Source: an uncultured Polaribacter sp. (GTDB taxonomy: Bacteria; Bacteroidota; Bacteroidia; Flavobacteriales; Flavobacteriaceae). From it: a DNA stretch of 64,000 bases. Positions 30,977 through 38,522 of the stretch are shown piece by piece. The first letter of the stretch is position 1. Each line of letters starts with the position of its first letter. Location: contig CANMHT010000003.1 of NCBI GenBank assembly GCA_947497755.1, positions 248,001-312,000 on the forward strand. The letters are read 5' to 3'. A program made the translations under genes and the position numbers. The notes beneath the pieces were generated by a model. It was not told the origin of the DNA. It was given only the letters and a program-made list of their open reading frames with translations, and did not search any database.

Positions 30977-31312
30977 TTATTCTAAATGACTTTGTAATAA
31001 TTCATTTAGGGTATTTATTTTTTCTAATGCTTTTGTATTCGTATCCACCGCATCAATAGATGCAATTTCTACTTGGGATGCAAAACGCAAAGCACACATT
31101 GCTAATACATCTTGCTTATCATTTACAGCATAGTTTTGTTCATATAAAGAAATTAAATGGTTAATATTTGCTGCAGCTTTTCTCATCCCTTCTTCTTCTT
31201 GAGTGTTTTTTACACTCAAAGGATAAGATCTACCTGCAATAACCACATTAATTTTTAACTTTTCTGACGACACTGTTAATGAACTTTTTATTCGTTTAAC
31301 TGAATAATACAC
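30977..31312 (-). CDS. zapA: Cell division protein ZapA
   Basis: KINVVIAGRSYPLSVKNTQEEEGMRKAAANINHLISLYEQ. Confidence 0.88.
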   Translation of the reverse strand: MYYSVKRIKSSLTVSSEKLKINVVIAGRSYPLSVKNTQEEEGMRKAAANINHLISLYEQNYAVNDKQDVLAMCALRFASQVEIASIDAVDTNTKALEKINTLNELLQSHLE

Positions 31313-31581
31313 TTATCGATTTCTCGAATTAAAGCATTTATCTTGAGTTTTGTTTCTCTTGTATTTTCTTTACTGCCATTGATAGTTTTTGCAAGTTTTA
31401 AAAGATCATATTTTTTTTGTTGTTCTTCTAATTGTTGCTGATTTAATAATAATTGATGCTGTAATTTATTCACATTCTCGAGAAGAATTTCATTTTCTTC
31501 TTTTAAAAATTCATAGTTCGTTAATAAGTTTTTTAACCTATCTTCCAGTAAATGAATTGCTTCTAATGTTTTACTCATCAA
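31288..31581 (-). CDS. Small coiled-coil protein upstream of and overlapping zapA (ZapB-like candidate)
   Basis: Heptad-rich coiled coil; overlap with zapA. Confidence 0.65.
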   Translation of the reverse strand: MMSKTLEAIHLLEDRLKNLLTNYEFLKEENEILLENVNKLQHQLLLNQQQLEEQQKKYDLLKLAKTINGSKENTRETKLKINALIREIDKCIIQLNE

Positions 31582-31747
31582 TTGTTAAGAATCAAAACTA
31601 TTCCAACAAAGTTAACATTCTGATTCTTAAAACCCAAAAAAAACAGTTCTTTTTACGGTTTTATTTCTAATTAGTTGTGAAATAGACAACTATATTTTTT
31701 ATTCAATACTACTTTTATTTTTTATTACATTAGCTTAAAATTCTAAG

Positions 31748-33445
31748 GTGAGGTTACTAGTTACATTTTTTATCTTTCTTATTGCTATTTCTTCTGTTGG
31801 ACAAAAAAAATACCCAACAAAAGATTTTAGAAATCCATTAGACATACCTCCTATTTTAGCAGGTACTTTTGGTGAGCTTAGAAACAATCATTTTCATGCC
31901 GGAATAGATATCAAAACTCAACGTAAAGAAGGATTAAATGTTTATGCGGTTGCAGATGGATATGTTTCTAGAATTAAAGTAGCTCTTTGGGGATATGGAA
32001 AGGTAATTTATGTAGATCATCCCAATGGATATACGAGCGTTTATGCACATTTAAGTAAATTTGGAAATGGCATAGAAGAATATGTAAAAGATATTCAATA
32101 CAAAAAGCAACGCTACGAAACTGGAAATATTTTTCCTAAAAAAGGAGAAATTCCAGTAAAAAAAGGGCAAATAATTGCCTATTCTGGTAGTACTGGTGGA
32201 TTTGTTGCTCCACACTTACATTTTGAAATTAGAGATACAAAAACAGAAAAAATAATCAATCCTTTTTTATTTGGCATCAAAGTAAAAGATACAATTCCGC
32301 CAAAAATTAGAGGATTGCTAGTGTATCCACTATCAGATTCATCCAGAGTAAATCAAAAGAATCAAAAATCTCTCTTAGCTTTTAAAAAGGTAAAACCGAA
32401 TCTATATACCACAAATCGTATCACAGCCAAAGGTCCAATTGGCTTTGCCATTAACGTATATGATAAATTGAATAAGGCACATAATAAAAATGGTGTTTAT
32501 AGCATCTCAATGAAAGTGAATGGCCATAAAGTATATCATCATAATTTAGAAACTTTTTCTTTTGCAGAAAGTAAGTTTATCAACTTGTTAATTGACTATT
32601 CGCATTATGCTGAGTATAAAAAAAGATATCAACGAACTCATTTAGTAAAAGGAAACCAATTAGATATCTATAAAGATCTTTTAAACAACGGGGTTATTAC
32701 CATTAAAGAAGGTTATAATTATACTGTAGAAATTATTATTTCTGACTTTTCTAAAAATAGAACCACCATTAGAATTCCTGTAAAAGGTGTTAAAAACAAC
32801 CGAATTTTTACACAAAAAAAGGATACTACAGCTTATAAAATCACCACTTCTAAGTTTCATAAATGGACTCAAAAAGGAGTTACAATTGCTTTTCCTAAAC
32901 ACACTTTTTACGAAGATGTTTATTTAGACTTTAGGGTTGATTCGTCAATTGCCAAAATTCATCAGCCAACAATTCCTTTAAATAAAAGCTTTACTTTAAC
33001 TTTTGATGTAACAAAATATACCGAAAAAGAAAAAGAGCAATTGTATATTGCAAACATCAACAACAAAAAATATCCATCCTATCAAAATACAAGAAAGAAA
33101 AAAGACAAGTTCTTTACTACTACTAAAACTTTAGGAGCTTATACCTTATTAAAAGATACTATTAAACCTAGTATTTATCTTAAAAATTTTAAGGACAAAC
33201 AATGGATAACTAAACTGAATAAAATCATTGTAAAAATTGCTGATAAAGGCACTGGTATTAAATCTTACAAAGCTACTTTAGATGGTGAATGGATATTAAT
33301 GGAGTACAATCTTAAAAAGAAGCAAATCGTATATCAGTTTAAAGATAAAAAATTGGTTGGCGCCAAACATCAGTTAGTTGTAGAAGTAGAAGATAATGTT
33401 GGAAATACGAATACGCTACATGCAACGTTTTATAAAAAAGAATAA
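31748..33445 (+). CDS. Secreted M23 (LytM-type) peptidase domain protein
   Basis: Signal peptide; NNHFHAGIDIKTQRKEG...VYAVADGYVSRI; VAPHLHFEIRDT; GTG start. Confidence 0.9.
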   Translation: MRLLVTFFIFLIAISSVGQKKYPTKDFRNPLDIPPILAGTFGELRNNHFHAGIDIKTQRKEGLNVYAVADGYVSRIKVALWGYGKVIYVDHPNGYTSVYAHLSKFGNGIEEYVKDIQYKKQRYETGNIFPKKGEIPVKKGQIIAYSGSTGGFVAPHLHFEIRDTKTEKIINPFLFGIKVKDTIPPKIRGLLVYPLSDSSRVNQKNQKSLLAFKKVKPNLYTTNRITAKGPIGFAINVYDKLNKAHNKNGVYSISMKVNGHKVYHHNLETFSFAESKFINLLIDYSHYAEYKKRYQRTHLVKGNQLDIYKDLLNNGVITIKEGYNYTVEIIISDFSKNRTTIRIPVKGVKNNRIFTQKKDTTAYKITTSKFHKWTQKGVTIAFPKHTFYEDVYLDFRVDSSIAKIHQPTIPLNKSFTLTFDVTKYTEKEKEQLYIANINNKKYPSYQNTRKKKDKFFTTTKTLGAYTLLKDTIKPSIYLKNFKDKQWITKLNKIIVKIADKGTGIKSYKATLDGEWILMEYNLKKKQIVYQFKDKKLVGAKHQLVVEVEDNVGNTNTLHATFYKKE

Positions 33446-33469
33446 CTTAGCAGCTTAATTAATTACTTA

Positions 33470-35917
33470 GTGAAAAAACTTTTATTTCTCTTATTTATTA
33501 TTCCTATCTCTGTCGTTTCTCAGCAAACTACCATTATTAAAGGATACATTTTAAACAAACAAAATACGCCAATTAAAGATGTTGCTGTAAGTTATAACAA
33601 TAAAGGTACTGTCTCTAATGCTCAAGGATATTATGAATTAATTATCCCCATAAGAAAAACCATACGTATTACTTTTAAGCATATTGCTTACAAAGAACAT
33701 GTAAAAAAAGTTACTCTGAGAGGGAAAAGAGTTCTTAATTATTCTCCTGTTTTAATTGCGATTAACAATCAACTAAACGAAGTAATAGTAAAAAACAACA
33801 AGAACGAAGCTAAAGGAATTAAAACTATAGACATTGCCAATGTAAAAAAACTACCAGGAGCAAATGCAGGTGTAGAAAATTTGTTAATGACTTTTGCTGG
33901 AGTTAATAACAATAATGAGTTAAGTACTCAATACAATGTAAGAGGTGGAAATTTTGATGAAAATCTTATTTATGTTAATGGTATTGAAGTATATAGACCA
34001 TTTTTAGTCCGTTCAGGGCAGCAAGAAGGCTTGAGTTTTATCAACTCTAATATGGTACAAAATATTCATTTTTCTGCCGGAGGTTTTCAAGCTAAATATG
34101 GAGACAAACTTTCTTCTGTATTAGATATTACCTATAAAAAACCAACAAAATTTAATACACAAGTAGAGTTAAGTTTGGTTGGTGGTAGTGCTACCATAGA
34201 AGGAGTTACAAAAAATAAAAAGGGAACCGGAATTGTAGGAATTAGACATAGAAACAATAGTTTATTTGTAAATAGTAAGCAAATAGAAACAAATTACAAG
34301 CCTAGTTTTACAGACATTCAATCTTATTTTACCTACCAACTAAATGATAAGGTAAATGTTGCTTTTCTAGGAAATTTCTCTTTAAACAAATACAACTACA
34401 CTCCTATTTCACGTAGAACTAGATTTGGTACTGTCGCTAACCCTGTAGAGCTAATTGTTTTTTATAATGGGCAAGAAAAAGATAGTTATCTTACTAGTTT
34501 CGGTGCTTTTACTGCTAATTATGTTTTAAATGAACATATTCATTTTACTGCTACTACCTCTTTATACAATACACAAGAAGAAGAATATTATGATATTTTA
34601 GCCGCTTATAATTTAGGAGAAGTTAATAGTAATATTGGTTCTGAAAATTTTGGAGAAGTAGAATTTTCTCAAGGAATTGGGTCACAACTAAATCACGCAA
34701 GAAATGATTTGGACGCTTTAATTGCCAACATTCAAGTAAAAGGAAGTTACAAAAAAGACAATAATCATATAGAAGTTGGAATTAAATATCAATCAGAAGA
34801 CATAAAAGATCGAATTAGAGAATGGGAAGTGATAGATTCTGTTGGCTTTGCTATTAGACCTCCACATCATGATATTAACAAACAACCTTATGATCCTTAT
34901 AGAGGAAGTATTACGCCTTTTCAAAGCATACGAGAAACCAATAATGTAACCATTCATAGAGTTTCTGGATTTTCTCAATTTAGTAGAAGAGATTTTATTG
35001 GTGAGCATCAGGTTTGGTATAATTTCGGAATCCGTTTTCAAAATTGGTCTGTAAATGCAAACAATACTGCAAAAAAAAGCCATTTTATATTTAGTCCAAG
35101 AGCACAATTTGCTATCAAGCCAGATTGGGAAAAAGACATGCTATTTAGAATCTCTGGTGGATTGTATTACCAACCTCCTTTTTATAAAGAATTAAGAAAT
35201 AATCTTGGAAAAGTAAATACTTCTGTTAAAGCTCAAAGATCTATTCATGCTGTTCTTGGAAATGATTATAGCTTTACTTTATGGGAAAGGCCTTTTAAAT
35301 TAACCACAGAACTCTATTACAAAAGCTTAACTAATGTAAATCCTTATACAGTAGATAATGTTCGTATTCGCTACCAAGCAACAAATAATGCAACGGCTTA
35401 TGCAACAGGAATTGATGTACGTTTAAATGGTGAATTTGTTCCTGGTAATGAAAGTTGGATTAGTTTAGGTATCTTAAAAACTCAAGAAAATATTAATAAT
35501 AGAGGTTATATTGCTCGTCCTACTGATCAACGTTTTAAATTAGGAATTCTATTTCAAGATTATGTCCCAAACTTACCAGACTTAAAAGCCTATTTAAATT
35601 TAGTGTACAATTCTGGTGTTCCTGGTGGTGCTCCAAGTTATGCAGACCCATATCAATTTCAAAGTAGATTAGGTGCCTACAAACGTGCAGATTTAGGAAT
35701 CTCTTATATTTTTGTAGATCAAAATAAAAAAGCTACATCACCTTGGCTACGTAATTTTAAAGAGCTTACTGCTGGATTGGAACTTTTTAATTTGTTTGAT
35801 ATACAAAATTCAATTACCAATACTTGGGTTAGAGATGTGTATTCTAAAACAATGTATGGAATTCCGAATTTTATGACAGGTAGAGTCCTAAATTTTAAAA
35901 TAGGAATGCAGTTTTAA
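33470..35917 (+). CDS. TonB-dependent outer-membrane receptor with carboxypeptidase-like regulatory domain
   Basis: Signal peptide, IIKGYILNKQNTPIKDVAVSYNNKGTVSNAQGYYEL, plug STQYNVRGGNFDENLIYVNGIEVYRP, C-terminal aromatic strand; GTG start. Confidence 0.9.
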   Translation: MKKLLFLLFIIPISVVSQQTTIIKGYILNKQNTPIKDVAVSYNNKGTVSNAQGYYELIIPIRKTIRITFKHIAYKEHVKKVTLRGKRVLNYSPVLIAINNQLNEVIVKNNKNEAKGIKTIDIANVKKLPGANAGVENLLMTFAGVNNNNELSTQYNVRGGNFDENLIYVNGIEVYRPFLVRSGQQEGLSFINSNMVQNIHFSAGGFQAKYGDKLSSVLDITYKKPTKFNTQVELSLVGGSATIEGVTKNKKGTGIVGIRHRNNSLFVNSKQIETNYKPSFTDIQSYFTYQLNDKVNVAFLGNFSLNKYNYTPISRRTRFGTVANPVELIVFYNGQEKDSYLTSFGAFTANYVLNEHIHFTATTSLYNTQEEEYYDILAAYNLGEVNSNIGSENFGEVEFSQGIGSQLNHARNDLDALIANIQVKGSYKKDNNHIEVGIKYQSEDIKDRIREWEVIDSVGFAIRPPHHDINKQPYDPYRGSITPFQSIRETNNVTIHRVSGFSQFSRRDFIGEHQVWYNFGIRFQNWSVNANNTAKKSHFIFSPRAQFAIKPDWEKDMLFRISGGLYYQPPFYKELRNNLGKVNTSVKAQRSIHAVLGNDYSFTLWERPFKLTTELYYKSLTNVNPYTVDNVRIRYQATNNATAYATGIDVRLNGEFVPGNESWISLGILKTQENINNRGYIARPTDQRFKLGILFQDYVPNLPDLKAYLNLVYNSGVPGGAPSYADPYQFQSRLGAYKRADLGISYIFVDQNKKATSPWLRNFKELTAGLELFNLFDIQNSITNTWVRDVYSKTMYGIPNFMTGRVLNFKIGMQF

Positions 35918-35936
35918 GTACATTCCTATTTCTTCT

Positions 35937-36236
35937 TTAGTTCTTTTTAGAAGCATTTAACTTCTTCATTGTTTCTTGTAGCTTTTTTCGTTTCTCAGCA
36001 ATTTCATCGTATTTTTTGTTGAACTTTTGTAAACGAATCTTATTTATCGAATCCTGAACCTGCTTTTTTCGTATACTGTCTTTCTTTTTTTGAAATTCAT
36101 ATATCTTTCGTGCCTGTTCACGTTGTACTTTCTGTTGTTCTTCTCGTAATTGTGCTCTACGATATTTACGATACATAATACTTGCAGTAATCAAAAGAAT
36201 TCCTATGATTACTAAAAACGTACTCTTCTTTTTCAT
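35937..36236 (-). CDS. Small single-TM coiled-coil protein
   Basis: N-terminal TM then charged KR/E-rich coiled coil. Confidence 0.7.
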   Translation of the reverse strand: MKKKSTFLVIIGILLITASIMYRKYRRAQLREEQQKVQREQARKIYEFQKKKDSIRKKQVQDSINKIRLQKFNKKYDEIAEKRKKLQETMKKLNASKKN

Positions 36237-36248
36237 TGACTTATGTTT

Positions 36249-36701
36249 TTAAGATATAATTTGAGCTGTATGGTCTTTCGTTTTAACTTTTGTTATTATA
36301 TCTTCTATCACTCCGTTTTCATCTATAACAAAAGTAGTTCTGTGTATTCCATCATACTCTCTTCCCATAAACTTTTTTGGTCCCCAAACTCCAAATGCAT
36401 TAATTACAGCTTTGTCTTCATCTGCCAATAAAGGAAAAGGCAAATCGTGTTTGTCAATCCAGTTTTGTTGTCTTTTTGCAGAATCTGCACTTGCGCCTAA
36501 AATAGCATAGCCTTTCGCTAAAAAGCTTTGGTAATTATCTCTTAGATTACAAGCTTCTGCCGTACAACCTGGTGTGCTAGCTTTTGGATAAAAAAACAAT
36601 ACTAGTTTTTTTCCAGAATAATCAGCTAATTTAATGGTATTCCCTTGATTGTCTTTTGCTTCAAACTGTGGCGCTTTATCTCCTATTTTTAATGTTGTCA
36701 T
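36249..36701 (-). CDS. bcp: Peroxiredoxin Bcp
   Basis: LVLFFYPKASTPGCTAEACNLRDNY. Confidence 0.95.
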   Translation of the reverse strand: MTTLKIGDKAPQFEAKDNQGNTIKLADYSGKKLVLFFYPKASTPGCTAEACNLRDNYQSFLAKGYAILGASADSAKRQQNWIDKHDLPFPLLADEDKAVINAFGVWGPKKFMGREYDGIHRTTFVIDENGVIEDIITKVKTKDHTAQIIS

Positions 36702-36818
36702 CTTTGTTCAATTTCTAAATTATATTGTAGGCAATTTACAAAGTCTTCCTTTAAAAAGTTGTATAGTTTCTAAAAAAACTCGGCAACTTTGTATATTTGT
36801 TCGACTTAAAAAGAAAAA

Positions 36819-37472
36819 ATGACAAAACAAGAAAAGGTAAACTTTGTAATAGATACACTCAACTCATTTTACCCTGAGATTCCAGTTCCTTTAGATCATA
36901 AAGATCCATATACCTTATTAATTGCAGTATTATTATCGGCTCAATGTACAGATGTTAGAGTGAATCAAATTACTCCGCTACTTTTTGCAAAAGCAGATAA
37001 TCCTTTTGATATGGTTAAAATGACCATAGAAGAAATTAAAGAGATTATCAGACCTTGTGGATTATCTCCTATGAAAAGTAAAGGAATTTATGGTTTGTCT
37101 AAGATTCTTATTGAAAAATACAACGGTGAAGTTCCTCAATCTTTTGAAGGACTAGAAGAATTACCAGCTGTAGGTCATAAAACGGCAAGTGTTGTAATGA
37201 GTCAAGCTTTTGGTGTACCAGCTTTTCCTGTAGATACTCATATTCATCGTTTAATGTATCGTTGGAATTTAAGTAACGGAAAAAGCGTACAACAAACAGA
37301 GAAAGATGCAAAACGCTTGTTTCCAAGAGAGCTATGGAATGATTTGCATTTACAAATTATTTGGTATGGTAGAGAATATTCTCAAGCAAGAGGTTGGGAT
37401 TTAGAAAAAGACATCATTACCAAAACTATTGGTAGAAAATCTGTTTTGGCAGCATATCATAAGAAAAAATAA
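36819..37472 (+). CDS. nth: Endonuclease III, lacking the C-terminal [4Fe-4S] cysteines
   Basis: LPAVGHKTASVVMSQAFGVPAFPVDTHIHR (HhH-GPD with catalytic K and D); no C-x6-C-x2-C-x5-C. Confidence 0.92.
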   Translation: MTKQEKVNFVIDTLNSFYPEIPVPLDHKDPYTLLIAVLLSAQCTDVRVNQITPLLFAKADNPFDMVKMTIEEIKEIIRPCGLSPMKSKGIYGLSKILIEKYNGEVPQSFEGLEELPAVGHKTASVVMSQAFGVPAFPVDTHIHRLMYRWNLSNGKSVQQTEKDAKRLFPRELWNDLHLQIIWYGREYSQARGWDLEKDIITKTIGRKSVLAAYHKKK

Positions 37473-37478
37473 TTCCAA

Positions 37479-37510
37479 CAAAAAAGCCTCAACTGGCTGT
37501 TAAGGCTTTT
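37479..37510. terminator. Hairpin terminator between nth and the small ORF
   Basis: AAAAGCCTCAAC-TGGCT-GTTAAGGCTTTT. Confidence 0.7.
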
Positions 37511-37515
37511 CCCTC

Positions 37516-37659
37516 TTAATTCAAATTCAATTCAATAACAAGGTCGGATTTAGTTTTAATTACTTTTAACGATTTAGAAAAGTTAATCAAAAATTGAATT
37601 GTTTCTTTTTTAGGTTGCTCACTATAATTAGGAGACTTCTTAGAGTAAAGTTGCATCAT
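37516..37659 (-). CDS. Uncalled 47-aa small protein downstream of the sigma factor
   Basis: MMQLYSKKSPNYSEQPKKETIQFLINFSKSLKVIKTKSDLVIELNLN*, stop 6 nt before the terminator hairpin, 58 nt downstream of sigma factor stop. Confidence 0.6.
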   Translation of the reverse strand: MMQLYSKKSPNYSEQPKKETIQFLINFSKSLKVIKTKSDLVIELNLN

Positions 37660-37717
37660 ATAAATGGTTTTATCACTTGATTACTAACCTTATAACGATG
37701 CATTTACTACTTTATTG

Positions 37718-38305
37718 TTAATTCACTAAAATAATTTTATTTTTTTCTATCAGCTTTCTTAAATTGATCAATGCATAACGCATTCTACCTAATGCTGTGT
37801 TAATACTTACTCCAGTATTTTCTGATATTTCATTAAAACTCATATCATTATAAATACGCATTACTAGCACTTGCTTTTGTTCTTCTGGCAATTCTTTTAT
37901 CAACTCTCTAACATCTGCATGTATTTGGTCTTTGATAATTCTTTTTTCTGCATTTAAACTACCATCACCCAAGACAGAAAAAATATCAAACTCTTCTGTA
38001 TTTTTAAAAGTTGGTAACCTGTTAGATTTTCTAAAATAATCGATTACTAAGTTGTGAGCAATACGAACCACCCACGGTAAAAACTTTCCTTCTTCATTAT
38101 AACTTCCTCTTTTTAAAGTTCTGATTACCTTAATAAAAGTATCCTGAAAAATATCTTCTGTAATATCTTTATCTTTTACTTTACTATAAATAAAGCTATA
38201 TAAACGCTGTTGATGTCTCTTTATTAAAATTTCAAGAGAAGCTTCATTACCTTTAATGTAATTACTAACTAATGTACTGTCAGGGATTAAATTATCATGC
38301 ATCAT
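37718..38305 (-). CDS. RNA polymerase sigma-70 family (ECF) factor
   Basis: ITEDIFQDTFIKVIRTL (region 2), LPEEQKQVLVMRIYNDMSFNEISENTGVSINTALGRMRYALINL (region 4). Confidence 0.93.
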   Translation of the reverse strand: MMHDNLIPDSTLVSNYIKGNEASLEILIKRHQQRLYSFIYSKVKDKDITEDIFQDTFIKVIRTLKRGSYNEEGKFLPWVVRIAHNLVIDYFRKSNRLPTFKNTEEFDIFSVLGDGSLNAEKRIIKDQIHADVRELIKELPEEQKQVLVMRIYNDMSFNEISENTGVSINTALGRMRYALINLRKLIEKNKIILVN

Positions 38306-38522
38306 AAAATACTTTAAGAAAGCAAAGCTGCTTTCTGATTCTTATTAGTTTTACTAAATAGTTAAAGTATTTTTATACTATATGCATGTGTTTTAAGTGA
38401 ATAACTAAGCCAAATATCAAAAAAAAAAATGATTCAAACAAATAATATCAAAAATAATTAAATCAAATAATGGACTCTTTTATTTTAAAAATTGGTAATT
38501 TTAGCGCTTACTTTTTTTAGAA

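Noticed and set aside
31389-31670. 93-aa plus-strand ORF over the zapA-upstream coiled-coil gene
   Set aside because: Antisense to a plausible coiled-coil CDS that overlaps zapA; low-complexity hydrophobic translation.
33470-35917. TonB receptor as SusC of a polysaccharide utilization locus
   Set aside because: No SusD-like gene or glycoside hydrolases adjacent; flanked by an M23 peptidase and housekeeping genes.
36759-36799. TTG...TATATTTG promoter upstream of nth
   Set aside because: The -7 match is good but the nearest clear TTG is 30 nt away, beyond the usual spacing.
38416-38470. A-rich tract upstream of uvrA as a special element
   Set aside because: Ordinary AT-rich intergenic sequence for this genome; no symmetry or repeat found.
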